This document shows, in pieces, positions 1 to 14,463 of a stretch of DNA of 64,000 bases. A program made the position numbers and the translations under genes. The stretch comes from Metopolophium dirhodum. Its lineage: Eukaryota; Arthropoda; Insecta; Hemiptera; Aphididae. Position 1 is the stretch's first letter; every line of letters starts with the position of its first letter. The notes beneath the pieces are model-generated. The model was not told the DNA's origin. It was given only the letters and a program-made list of their open reading frames with translations, and ran no database searches. Location of the stretch: positions 22,534,241 to 22,598,240 of the forward strand of contig NC_083565.1 of NCBI RefSeq assembly GCF_019925205.1, written 5' to 3'.

Positions 1-3000
1 GTATAGGTACACTTACACAATTTATTATTACATTGTTAACTCGGTTATAGGATAAAATGTCGAGACCGTTTTTCATTGACTTGTTCTGATAACGTTCTCG
101 TACGTATTAAATAACACTATGTGTACAATAATATATAACGCAGAGACAATACTATATAATACCGCAGACTAGACGCATATAATATGTAACCCGCGAGTTC
201 AAGTATAAACTTTGATAAATATTCAAACAATAGAAAACAATCGAGTTTCCCCGTATGCAAAAAAAATCTGCATTCAGTGCAGCATATATCACTAATGCGA
301 AGATGAATTCGCGTCGTGGCTTTCTTTGGCAAATGAACCCATACGAGCAGCGTGTATACGGTGTAGGTACCTACCTATATGCAGCGCACTATGCATTGTT
401 CGCCTCCTACTGGTTTATTTTTTCATCTTGTTGTTGTTATTATTTTTTTTTCTCCTCTTATTTTTATTCTCCATCTCCTCTTTTCTACCGCTTCTTTTTT
501 TTTCACTTCTGCTGCAGAATTTATCGGAAAGCGTTGTTCGACCGATCTTCGCCACGGCCATTTCCCTATATTGTTCAATATATATCCATACATAAATCCG
601 CTAATGAGGTTAATTAAGCCGTCTAGCCTCCGGACGGCGCGCTGCGGTGTGGGGTGGGGGGAGGAAATCGAAAAGGCCCCTCATCAGATAGAGATCGACG
701 AGACGACGACAAGGTACAAATAATACAAGTCGGCCGCGAAAAAAAAAGGTAAGTAGATACCCGTTCGGCGTACGGTAGAGGTACACGAGTAAAAATAAAA
801 ACAAAACGAAAAAATGAATAAAAAAAAAAGTAACCAGATCATGAGAAACTAGAGATTTCCCATCGAGATAAACGCCGTTTTTCCAACAGTCGCGCCGGGC
901 ACGTTCTGACCATGATTACGTGAAGGCAACCCCTCTACCGCTCCTATATAATAATATAATATAGGTATAATATTATGTGTATTATTATAAACTACCGAGC
1001 CAATTTAACGCGCGCAAGTCTTGTATATATTATGAGGGCATCGTGAACCTGCGCTTTTGGAACCGATACTGAACGCGTGTAAATTAAAACGCGTCGCCGT
1101 ATAATAATAATATACGCGCTCATACAGCGGCGCATAACACGACCATTATCGTAACAGTTTATACCCGCGAAGAGGACACCTCTCGTCCGCTGCAGGATCT
1201 GGTTCAACTTAAAATACAAATTACGTTTTGAACGCGCGACCGCGCACGGTTAAACTAGTTTTTAAACACGGCAAACGACACATACACACACACACACACA
1301 CACACATACACAATACGATGATATTTTCGAGATTATAAATATAAATAAGTAGGTAGGTAGGTACTTACTTACCGTAAAAAAATATAATACGCGTTGTGTA
1401 TTTCATTCGCACACAAACGCCGAAAACAGGCGCGTTATCAGTCGAGATGAGCGTATATTATGCCTAAATATAATATCATTTTATATAAATCTAGCGGCAG
1501 TTTTAGATCCTTTACCATAATAATTGTAGGTATGTAAGTATATTTCTCGCATTTAATTTGCGATTATATACATATTTATATATTGTCCGACCGATGACAT
1601 GTTCAATGTAGGTATTATACTATAATATTGTACGGTGTTACCGCTCCAGTGACCACTCGGGAAAAGTTTACCCCTGTAAAACTTAACATGCTCCTAAAAT
1701 AATTGTTTTTTGGTTTTTACATGTTTATAATATCATTCAGTTCCTTCCGTAAACATAACTGACTATACATTTCTGTATAAAAAAAAAGATTTCTTTCAAC
1801 AGGTTTTTTTGTGTAGCCATACCCAGGGTAAGTGTCTAACCCCTTGGCCCTTATACAAATAAAATTGGTATCAAAATATTTCATTCTTATTTGAATCACA
1901 ATCGCTTCAGGATCGATATTTAATATTATCTATATACTATTCGTTATGATATTTTATGATATAGCGACATGTACCATAATCTTAACATAATATTTTTGCC
2001 AACAGAATACGGTTCCCACGAGGGAAACGTGCCAAAACAATTGTAACTAGTAACGACTAGAAGTCGGCGAATAAAATTACATATATAGTATATACATATT
2101 ATATAACGTCCTGCAGGACGGGTCTGTACATTTAGAGTAATATGTGTAGGACATTTTTTTTTTCGTGTACTGAAGTGGAAAAAAAACCGAAACGAAATTA
2201 GGTACAGCTAATTGTTTTATCTCGGCGGACGTATCTTTTCACGTCCGGGGCCCGGGCCCGAGCCGTCCAATTAGGTACTCGTATAGAACCGTCTTATACT
2301 TTTATGTATTTCATTTCTCTCGTTTTCCTGCAGCGTACCCGAATTCGATTGCGTAACGATAAAAACTATTTTCATTCAAAAACAAAATTTGCTGACACGC
2401 GTCGTCATCACATTGCTTGCAGGCACCTCGCATCCGCATTATAAATATATAGAGGTAGGTACTAGGTAGGTATACACATCATCGCACGTCATCATCGTCG
2501 GAGTCGTTCGCGAGCATACCATCGTAATATTACTATATGTCCTAAATATTACGTACGAAAGAAGAAAAAAATTAGTTAGTATACCGACCCACGCAACTCA
2601 TCTGCCCTTATTCGGTCGGTCTCGCGAATTTCCATATAAATTGATAAACTTTTTTTCTCCTCCGTTCCATCGCTGCCGCACGTAATTTTTTTTTGTTTGT
2701 TTTATTTTAATATTACGTTCGTTATGCGTCACGCACACAATAATACCAAAAAAACTCGAAAATATATGCCTACCGCAAGACTGCTAATGACGCGAACGAG
2801 CGTATCATAATAACATAATATACACATAATACCCAACCTATCTGTCTGCGTCTGTACTTACATATTATATCATAATATTATACTACTCCTCAGTGACGAA
2901 CGGTAATTTCAGAGGCCTCTGAATTTTTCATATAGGGGTTGGTGGTTGCCGTTGGATATAATATGTAGTAGGTACTCTTTAGGCAGAGTCAATAACGATC

Positions 3001-6000
3001 TGAAATAGGTATTAATATAATCAGCTGTATTATATTAATATATTATTAATTATTATATATTAATACTTGGGATATTTATAACTTGTCACTGGAAAGTGTT
3101 CAGTTCACAACCCTACTGATTATACAACTTTCGCGGTGCACTATTGCCACTATTATATTATATTAAAGACTGGTGATGGCGGTCGCGTATACACAATATA
3201 CGACGCTTTTGATATAGGTACCTACCTGGTAACTGGTGTTTAATATACCGCGGTAACTTGCGGTAATGTCTTCGACGACGTTTGGAGGATTGTGATGACG
3301 TTAATAATAATAATAATAACATAATATTACAGTCTGTATTATACGACAATAATAAATTATCTTTCATTTGCATGCACTGCATGCGCGAATCGAACAGAGA
3401 ACCAAGAAAATAAGATTATATCGCCGCGTCGGTTTCGGGTTACGGTCCAGAAAAATCGGATGACAGACGGAAATCTTTTCCGCAGCGGAGTTTTTCATAC
3501 ATTACATATTATTTACATTATATTATTATAGTATATTATTACGTGTGATCGTTACTCGTGTCGGTTCGTATTATTATCATCTTTCCCTCGATGCACGCGG
3601 TACCGCGACTGCTGTTGCGATCTTCGAATGTACATCGTATAATATTAATATTATTGCAGTGACACAGTGTGCTATGATGTGATATGAGATTATGATAATA
3701 TCGCCGAGCGTGTCAGTGTATACATTTCGTCGGACACATTGCGGATCGCTGGCGATCGTTTGGAAAAAGCGTTAAGGCGATCACCTTACAGACGTATAAT
3801 AATAGTATATGGAGTGTAAGTGCATTGCGATATTTTGTTATAATAAAGTAGGTATACTCGCGCTGCAGGTATATATAGGTACAACAATATTATAATCTCT
3901 ACTTAAATTACCCGCCGCACAATGGTATAATATGTTTAGGTATACCTATTACCAATATATACGTATACCTATATATAATATATAGTGTGTACGAGCGATA
4001 CGACGACGCATACAGCGAAGAGCGCCCGCGGGCAGACTAAGTCGTTTAATTTATAGTTGTACAAACAATATAATATTATATGTATAGCTGATAATAATAA
4101 TATTATATTATACACCTAGTAATATTAAGGAACGATGTTTATAGTGCGAAAAATCGTGTTATTTCAGTATATATAATATTATAGTCCTTTCGCGGTGATA
4201 TTATTACACGCGAGGTGTTAACCCGCGGTACCTATATTATTATAATTACACGAATAGGTACATGATGTATTACATATTTTTACACTCCGAATCGTGACAT
4301 AAAATAATATTATTATATACTGTTAATTATTATAAATCATAATATAGGTACTCACTAATCAACAGACCCCGCCGACACCCCGCCATCTTGAGATTCTCGC
4401 GTCGCTTAGAGTTACATATTTCGTTATATTATTATTTTAATACGTGATGATTGTAATATAATTGTTTTGTAATTAAGAACTCCCAATCAAAACATTACGC
4501 GATCATTACAAACCATACATCAAATTAATTGTGCCCCCCTTCCCCATCCCAGGTGCGCGCAAGCTGAGCACTGCAGCACATTTATTATTATAATATTATA
4601 TTATATGGCCGCGGTACAGGTAAGCAGCGCGCACTTAAATCGACGGAAATGTAATGTATGGAGAGAATAAAAAAACCGTTGCTCGCTGCCGCGGTGACAT
4701 CGTAATTTTCCGTATAGAGGAACGCGTCGTATATATTATCATTTTTTTTCCTCTCCAATTGCCGCGAGATAAGTGTTTTTTACGACCGGATCGCCGCCCG
4801 CTGCGCGCAAAACGGTTTTTTTTTAAAAAAAAAATTGTTTGCCCGATATATCGGTAAAGTTGTGTGTTTTTACCCGTATACACAACATAATAATATTATA
4901 CACAATATATAACGCCATTATAATAATAAATACTATCACACAATATACGACGCGTTAAACCCGCCATACCTGTAACCTGTAGGTACGCATACACATGCGT
5001 ATAGACTTTCACTGCTCGGTGTACAAAAGTTCGCGCGCGGAATTATATTATACAGGTTTGTTAGAATGCGAAGAGTCGCGCCGGACGCGCAAAAATATAA
5101 ATAAATAAAACCAGTAAAAAAAAATGCAACCGGCAACTAACCGTTGTATGGATATAAGTATAATATAATACAATATTATAGATATAGGCTGCTGTATACC
5201 GTGTAATATATATGTGTATGTAATGTGTAATATGTGTATATACCTTAGGTGTTGCAAGGACGCGCGGACTGCAGGTACCTACCTATATAATAATAATAAT
5301 AATAATAATAATATTATGTGAGCCGCTCGTGTAACTCGGCTGTTCGGTAGCCGTATAATATACAATAACGCAAATAAGGACCGATCGGTTAATGGTTTTT
5401 ACACTCCCTCGTGTACCCATAATATATATAATATGCATTATACACACCACACGTATTTTTATACACACGCATATATATGTATATAATATATATAACACGC
5501 GCCAACGACGTTTTCAATTGATCGGACGAAACGGCGTGTCTATAACCCCGCGGTTTATCTTTTCGGATTCGGTACGATCATATTTTTTCCTTTATCTCTC
5601 CGCCTCATCCATCGCGATCGTCGTCGTCGCCGTCGCGGCCTAGTCGAAGTCGTCGTTATAGGCCACGTTGATTTATCACTTCGCAATACGTCATTGTCAT
5701 TCGCGGGAAATTACTGTACCTACCTCTCATTTATATACATATACATAGGTAGGTACCTACAAACAAACGTTATATACCACGCGCGGTATTGTATATACCT
5801 TTAGGTGCGGCGGTAGGTCCGCGCGTCGATCGGTCAACGACTAACTTGCAGTGGTGTGGTCGCCCCCCCCTACCCCCACAACACCCATTGAATCTATGAA
5901 ATGTGATTTTGTATATTAATTATTGATATACCGAAAATGGTTGGGAACGACGACCAAAAGAATTTTAGGTAGGTACCTATATATAATATATATACATATT

Positions 6001-7478
6001 TTGTAATTTCAGTTATTCGCTATGTATTTAAATCCCGCGACGACCCGATTAAATACGATTTTTTATAGGCATTTATTCATTTTGCAAAATCTGGTATACC
6101 ACGCTCGTTTGTTATACCAAAAATTATTTATTTGTTAGTTTGTTTAAAAAAAAAAAAAAAAATAATTACTATTAGGTACAAGGAAACTCGTTACCATCTC
6201 GAACTTTTTTCCCTTGACATGGGGATCGGTCCAATTTTTTATTACTTATATTTCCTTAAGTCAAGACAGTGTTAAGTTTAAATTGTAAGATACTTAGAGC
6301 TAATTTTCAAATCATCTGCCACAGTATATTTAATTTGGATAATCATCCATTTTAAATAAATTTGTATTTAATCTTAAGGTAATTTCTGTAATTATATTCA
6401 AATACCTTTAATACTGTCTATACATTTTTGTTAAAAAATATTGGTACAAATATTGTTGTACTAGTGATCATATATTTTTTTGTGTAAATTCATTCATTAT
6501 AAAATATTTTTTAACTTCGATTCTTAGTAATTGTAAACTTTTAGTCCATTTTTGAAATATTTTACTGCATTGTTTGAAATTAAAAATATATTTTATAGAG
6601 TTTCATACCTAGCGCATTATTTATTTTTTTACACAGCCCTCGCGTTATAACGCTTTAATGGATATTATCTATTGTTCATAATGTAAACACTATAAATAAG
6701 ACGTACTTAATTAAAGCGTAGAGTAATTTATAAATTACGTACCTACTAATAGTATATCATTAAGCCGAAATGGAATTAGCGGTAAAGGTTTAAACAATAA
6801 GACTTTTTTATTATAATTAATAATCATACCTATTATACCGTATTACACGTATTTACTATAAATTAGCGGCGCGTACACGGAAATCGGAGAGACTGGCTAC
6901 CTCAACCTGGGTACGACCCTGTGTGAGGTGTTGTTATAAATGAATAATACGACGATTGGTTGTACGTCCGGAAATGTTGGACACAACGTAATATTAAAAT
7001 ATATAGTTCACATCTACGATACAGACACGCGCCGGCTACATGGGGACGAAGGAGACGACGATGGCGATGACTACGACCCCGGGGACGTTTCCTCGGTCGT
7101 ATTAATATTATATACCGCAGCAGTCCTCCTCCTCGTTCCGTCAGATAGGCTATTAAGATTTGTGTGCCGATTAAAACGTTATGGGCGTTGATTTCATATA
7201 GCACGTAGGACGAAAAGAAAAAAAAAACAATTTTGTTTTTGTTTTTCAAATATTAAATTATTATTATATACTCTCCGCGCCCGTATATAATATGGCGCTC
7301 GTAGGCATTCGATGTGTTCGAAATCACCTGCTCTCCCCCGCGGTGTCCATTTGCAACCATAGGTACCTGTAATAATAATATTAAAAATATCATATAACGG
7401 AATTCGTCCGTTTGTTTGTACATATTATTATTTTTCATTGATATCGACTATTTATAATGTTGTTATTCGTTCCCGCAG
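1..7478 (+). other. 5' intron or upstream region of dysf, no exon recognised
   Basis: This is AT-rich sequence with short GC patches. I see a (CA)n run at 1284-1305, a GGGCCCGGGCCC-like patch near 2250 and TAGGTACCTA-type palindromes (for example 3218, 5269, 5750 and 5970). No sequence resembling bHLH or the first half of PAS-A was found on the plus strand. Because the first dysf exon seen opens in mid-domain, at least the part next to 7479 is intron. Confidence 0.6.
1284..1305. repeat. (AC)n microsatellite
   Basis: Uninterrupted AC dinucleotides in the region upstream of the first visible dysf exon. Confidence 0.9.
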
Positions 7479-7664
7479 GAGGATCTTCTCATACACGGCG
7501 ACAGTGTGTACGACATGATCGACAAACAAGATCATCAGGCCGTTCAGACTGAACTGTCCAGGAGTCAAACGTCCGCCGAGGACCAAGGATGCAAGCGGAT
7601 GTTCTTGTGCCGGATGAACGTCTCCAGGAACGCCAGGAGGCAAATGCGATTCGGCGATCAAAAG
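7479..7664 (+). CDS. dysf: dysf exon: PAS-A second half
   Basis: The exon is 186 nt, phase 0 at both ends. It follows a pyrimidine-containing acceptor ending cccgcag and ends at AAG before gtaata. It encodes 62 residues beginning EDLLIHGDSVYDMIDKQDHQ, the characteristic Dysf PAS-A segment where the sensory fold closes (SVYDxIDKxDH). It then runs through a basic stretch rich in Arg (RMNVSRNARRQMRFGDQK). As the exon opens in mid-domain, at least one further upstream exon carrying bHLH and the start of PAS-A must exist. None was found in 1-7478. Confidence 0.9.
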
Positions 7665-9416
7665 GTAATAAAAACAATATCTTATGTAGTTATAATAACA
7701 TAATTATATGACGTGTACCTATAGTTTATTTTTTTTTTATTCGTACCTACTAATTGTGTTCACGATAAGATATTCGTCTTATCAGAATAATAATAATATT
7801 ATAATGTTCGATTCATAAAATCTTAAATAATAATTAATAACCATATCAAAGTACGCTGCACATTTTCTTTCTATACGCAGTGTGTCCGTCGTAAAATAGT
7901 CTTGATACACGAAGTTTAAATAATTTTCGAGGGTTAATTCGATAGCCAGTATCTACATATGCGTTCATGATAATCGGAGAGTCAAAACGGGCACGCGACC
8001 AGGTTTCTTATCCAGAGGAGTTAAAAATATTGTAGAAAACGGGTTTGAGCACAGATTTGATTACCTACTGGAAAAAATGAACCAGTTTCGACTCGCGCCG
8101 ATTCAAACGCAATAATTTCTAATATCCCGAAAACAAAAATTAACACTTTGACCCCTCGTCGCGTAGCGGCGTAACCATTATATATTATACCTAACCATAT
8201 TATACACATTGTGCAATGCTGAGTAATTATAATCGTTTGTCCGCCAGGTGGTTTTAGTGCAGGGCCACTACCTCTCCTATCTGCCGCTGTGCAGCAGAAA
8301 CGAACCAGTTTTCCTAGCCACTTGCAGCCCGGTGGCGATGCCCGAGACCAGGGAGGCCGTGGTCCAGGGTTCCACCACGGTGTTCACAGCCATCCACTCG
8401 ATGGACATGAAGTTCATACACGTAGACAAAATGTATGTTAACACTTAAACACCATTAAGGGGGGCATTGTCTCGGCCGCGCCGCCGTCGCTCATAATACT
8501 ATTATCGTCGTTTGCGGCACGTGATCAACGGCGACGGGTGGCCGAGGCACATGTTATGCATTCGAAACGAGATAAACTATATATTATAGTTACGCCATTT
8601 TCGTTTTTAATCGATATACCTTAAACAGCGTCGCGACGTCATTGTTTTAGAGTTATACCTATAGGTATAAAATGTTAGGTTAAATGTTATAAAACGTCGT
8701 TGCTGCTGCTGCTGCTGCTGCGGTGTACCGACTTGAGCCGTGTTGGTATAACGTGCTCTGAATTATTCATGCGCATAATAATAATAATAATAATATTATA
8801 CAAAAATTACGTTTTCTATCGAACGCATATTTCGTACCTATAACTCCGGTTTCGGGGGCGCCAATTAAAAACGCTCACGGTCCGGGCAACAAATCATCAC
8901 CGTCACTATTATATTATATTATTATACAGGTAGGCAGGTACATTTGCGCGCGCGTGCATTTCACCAATTATCTCGTTAAAAAACAATTATCGAAAATACA
9001 CCGGACACAACAGTTCCGCGCGCGGCAACAAATTAAGTACCGAAATATATATCATTGGACGTCGTCGTCATCGGGACCGGTTGTCGCATGATAGAAGTAT
9101 ACCTATATATGCCTCTATATATAGAATAAAATAATAATAATAAAGAAACGAGTACGTATTTATTGCCTCCGCATCGGGTGTATGTCATATTAAAACTGGG
9201 AACGGCGAAACGGGTGATTAATAACAGTTTTGTATACCTGTTGTGTTGCGCGGCGCGGAATTGGTGCAGCGGGCGAACGATTTGTCGGGTGTCCCCGTCG
9301 CGTGGGCGAGGTCGGCCGATGAATATACCTGCCTAGCAGTCGTCGGCAATACAAGATTTCGTCGCGCGTACACGCCATTATATTACATTATTATTATAAT
9401 ATATACACCGTATATG

Positions 9417-9451
<35 letters not shown>

Positions 9452-12400
9452 TATATTATATACCTCGCCATTAATCACGCAAAACCCAACTGCACCGGAT
9501 AATACGTGCTCCGTCTTCTCGGAAATAATAATAATAATAATAAGTAGTAGTATAATATACTATAGGTACCTCTCTTTGTCGCGATACATTACGCGCGTAC
9601 ACACTGTAATATTATATATTCTGTCGCAATTAAACATGTACGGTCGGCGGGTCGTTTGTCGCAGTCGTCGTCGTCGTCGTCGTCGTCGTTGCCGCATGTT
9701 GCATCCGGGCATCGAAAGGCCTACGCCTCGAATAGATCGATATAATATATATAAGTACCTACGAGTTCGCGTCTCTCCGGTAACTGGAATCGATGATTTC
9801 CGCGTCTCAAAGAAACGCCGCGCAACCGCGATAGGTAACCGCCGTTTTTATACCTACCCGCTGTGTAAACAGTATACATACGCGCTTCGTCCCATTCACA
9901 CGTCATCGGCGTTAGTCTCTGAAGACCGTTCGATATTGAAGTATATACCGTGGGCGCGGAAAAGCGCATGAATTGCAAAGATCGTCTCGTCGTTTGTCAT
10001 CCGCTGACCGTGGTCGTCGCCATACGCACGTCGTTCACATGTATACAGAGTGTTTCAACTCGGCGTGTATGTCCGTCCCCGTCAATCACAGCTATTTTCC
10101 TATAATTATATATTTTGATATCGAGTTTTGAATATTGCTCCACCAAAGTTCCTCTATAGGCTCCTATATAATATTTCTATCGAGTGAGTTAATAATAATT
10201 CAAGCTTTAAAAACTAAGACGTCTTAGCGCTTTCCTCAATTACTCGGGTTCGGAAAAATGTGAAATGCCAACATTTCGTCGTCACCCGCGGACTGCGGTC
10301 GTCGCCATACGCACGTCATGCACGTGTTTACAGAGTGTTTCAGCTCGGCGTGTGCAGTGTCCTTCCCCGAGATTGAAAAATAAAACCACCGAGTTCTTCA
10401 ATCGTTTAGCCAATTTATATAGAGTATGTTAACGCATAAATATTTCAAAATTGACACCCAGCAGTACATTGTATATTATATATAATCGATACTCGTGTAC
10501 ATACAATATAATATATTGTACTGCGCGTGCTCGTGTAGATGTAAATTATAATAATATTTCGAATTATTATTGTCTCGTCGTATAATACGTCGCGATATCG
10601 GGTTTCGAAGCCAAACCGGGCGGCGACCGTTGCCAATTAGTCCGCGGGGTGTTGTATGTGCGTCGGCGGTTCCCATATTATATAACATATACGCAGTCGT
10701 CGCCATGCCGTTACTATCAAATTAGTATATTATGGCATAATAATATCGCTCGAGTATAATTAATCTCTTCCGAACGGGCCAAACGAATAATGAATGAATT
10801 ACGGCGACCAGAACGAGATATCGCGTGTGTGTTGTGCGCCCGTCGCAGCCGACACGTACCGCGCGCGCGTTACATATTTAATTATTACGGATGTGCAGCT
10901 GATGGCCGCGGGAAAGGGTTATAATATATTACTATATAATATTATACTATACTCGCGCACTGTGGGCCATGTTATTTTTTTTCCTGACCTCGCGGATATA
11001 CCTACCTAATATTACCGAACGGCGTTTTCGATTGTTGCGAAACGTCCCGAGCCGAGCACCCCCTCCGCCCACGCCTCGCGCGACCCGACGAAAAGAAATT
11101 ACACCAGAATCGGATACACACTACTTTCTCGACGCGGATCGGGTTATGATTTGTAACGGCGGCGGCGGCAGCGGCGGTGAGAATATTATACATAATAATA
11201 ATAATATATAATATGATCTAAAAACAAATCTCGCTATCGATCACACAAGCTCGCGCTCGCGACGCCTACAAATTCTTGTTCTTGTAACGATATTGAAGCA
11301 CCAGTATTATGAGTGTACCTATATAATATATATACTACATGTATAAATGTGTGTCTATGCGAGTGTAGATACTTCGCTATACCGGCTACGGCCACCACGT
11401 GCGCGGGGGAGGAGTAGGAGGAATGAGGACGCGTCTTCGAAATTCAATCGGAATCGTAATCGAAAACCATATTCCCGATGGCGCGTACATATTACTGTAG
11501 TATTACATATTATTATAATATGTATAACATAATATTATGTTATAGTGCGGTGTTATATCTGAATTCCTAAACATAAGATTACGCTCGAAATCATTGCAGC
11601 CGGCAATATTTATAATAATAATATTATTATAACCGTTGGATTATTCATCGCGGTGTATACGTACAATATTAAAGGTTAGACCTTAGAGTGAATTGACCTC
11701 TTGTCTTAAAACTGTAAATTGTTTATACATCTTAAGATCTCATAACTCGGTTTAAAATTAAAATATAATGAATAGCCAATGAAAAGCCAATGAGATTGCC
11801 TAGATCTTACCTTTAAATTTTATAAGAGATCAATTCAATCTGATTTTTTAACTAACAAAGCTAAACGTGATCTGCTGAGCATAAAATTTGGTATGTCGTA
11901 CATGTGTAAGACGGAAACAACAATATATATGTGGGTACCACGTTCTCTTAATAAATTATAATTTATAATATATTATTTTCGACCTCAAGCGCGAGAAAAT
12001 TGATAAAAACGCGTCCCGATTGCACCAGTTTTTCAGTAAACAGCGCGGCGCCGGAAAAAAATATTACGTTTTTCATAATATTAATGATTAACCAATCTAC
12101 ATTGTTTTCTTTCCAGAGGAGAATTTCATTTGGGGTTTTCCCGTTCGGAGCTGCAGGGCGTCTCTTGGTACCAACTGTTGCACTGGGAGTGCATGCGCGA
12201 AGCTCAGAGCAAACACAGGCTGAGTGAGTACATTATATTATACATTATATACCTACACGTCGTTTTAATAACAATTACATACCTACATACCTATGATGTA
12301 TACACACGTACATTATATATACCGTATACAAATACACAGTGCCGGAGGCGGCCGCCCCGAAACTAAAAGTGATATGTACCTATTATAATATATTATATGT

Positions 12401-14427
12401 GAATAAAAAAAATTTTATTATCGCCCACCCGTGATATATGTCCGCGCCGTGTATATACACGTTCATCCATGTATATAATATATAACGTATATATTACGGT
12501 TGTTTAAGAGAAAATAAAACACTGCAGTATGTACAACTCGTGTTGATACATATATATATGTAGGTATATACGTTATATATTTTGTAATACGCGTAATAAC
12601 AATAATTATTGTTGGTTGTATATATACAGTTACACAATCAGAACAGGATCGTTCTTGCATACTGCTGGCCAGGGTACAGAAGAGGGCCACAGGGGACTGG
12701 CTTTGGATACACTGCGTGTTACAGGTCAAAGACAACATGGAAAACAGCCAACAGCCAGTCATCGTCAGCACAAATCAAGTACTTACGTAAGTAGAATAAT
12801 ATGTCGACGTTATTTATTTGTTGTTATTATATTATTATTATTGTTGTTCTGCCATTATTATTTCTATGCAATTGAAGTGGTACCTCCTGTAAACACGCAT
12901 TTTTTTCTTTAATACTAATATTATTTTTTAAGGTCCAATATTTTATATTACATATTATGTTATGCGTATTGTCCATATTCTTGGCACAACGTTTATCGCA
13001 CGTAAAAAAGCGTTTCTTTTCCTACATATATAATTAAATCTAAACGCGGAAAGTTAACTACTTATAAATTGTAATACATTATATCTGGGTGGTTCACCAA
13101 GAATACTCACCCTCGTTGATTTAACTTTCATTTAATAATGAATTTATTGAAATTCTTGAGATTTGTTGTAATACTTAAGTTATGTGATGATACAAACTTC
13201 TGTTTTTCAAACATGAACCCACCATTTTTACTGTAAATTATTTAGTAGATTTTTTTGTAAAGGTTAATGTATCTAATTAAAAATTTTAACAACATTGTTG
13301 AAGAGAAAATGGGGTGATCATGCTTGGTGAATTAGACTGTATATTTAGAATTCGAAGTATGTTATCGTAATCTGTTAATAAGTTTAGGTACACGTATTAT
13401 ATATATATTATATATACATATATATGTCATGAAAACGTTTACTATAACACGCTGCCTTTAACGATTCATCCGATAAGACTCGGGGGCGGATTAAATTTAA
13501 ATATTATTCGATTTCGTATGATATAATAGTATGGTAACTATAATTATGTGTCTAGGACTGTCAGTCTTGTATATAGGGCGTGAATAATCGCACAAATATC
13601 ATACCTAATTATTTCTCTAAAAATTGAATTAACGTTCAAGCAGCCATAAAACATTTCATCAGTTCCGTTTCAACATTAGAATGTATTGTTCCCAACTAGT
13701 ATTTTATTAAAACCGGAATGAATATTATACATTCAACGGGCCTAATATTATTTTATTGTAACCGTATGTATATACTACAAAGAGAAATCAAGAACCATTT
13801 TACCAAATACCAATGCTCCTGCAGACACTTTTATCAAGTATAGATGTATGAATATATTATGATAATAGTATTTAAAAAACAATAATAATGTCCTGGAAGG
13901 CTAGAACGTATTATAATATGTGAATATAGAGGTACCCATCGCGATCGATATTGATTTTTTCAGTGGGATCAATTACCTTTTTACTTACTACAATAATACT
14001 ACCTATAGGTACTATAATATTAACATTTTTCTAAGACATTTCGAATTTCAATTATTGAATAAAGAACTCTAGCTGATACCTATAATACATTAACGTTTTA
14101 TAAATTAGGTTAAAAATTGGACGAAAAAATAACGTAATGTTTCTTCCATGTTTCCTAACCATCGCGTGAATGATGTTTACACCACCGTCGCATCGCTGTG
14201 TAAATCAGCATACCTATATGTTAAATATATATATATATATATATATATATCATATTATATCATTGAATAGACTATTATATTATAATTGCCGTTGTACTAT
14301 ATAATATATTTTATATTAAATTTATGTACAATATATTGTATCTATACATATGGCATGTACGAGGTATTATTATAGATTTATTCGCTGGACGAGATTTCAA
14401 ACACGTCCAAACACGTTTCGTCGTACA

Positions 14428-14463
<36 letters not shown>

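Larger units (their letters stand above)
8433..12116 (+). other. dysf intron, 3.7 kb
   Basis: The ends are gtatgt and ttccag. It holds a (TGC)n run at 8701, TA/TG repeats near 9417-9450, a (CGT)n tract at 9664 and a diverged duplication with 285-bp offset at 10006/10291. The long open frame 9243-9971 is built from these repeats and is not considered a gene. Confidence 0.7.

Noticed and set aside
1..7478. Search for the Dysf bHLH and first PAS-A exon
   Set aside because: No basic-helix or loop-helix sequence and no PAS-A start was found in any plus-strand frame, so I report the gene as 5'-partial rather than forcing an exon.
9243..9971. 242-codon plus-strand frame in a dysf intron
   Set aside because: The product is dominated by translated TA, TG and CGT microsatellites (Ile/Tyr, Cys/Val and Arg runs). 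It has no domain and sits inside an intron.
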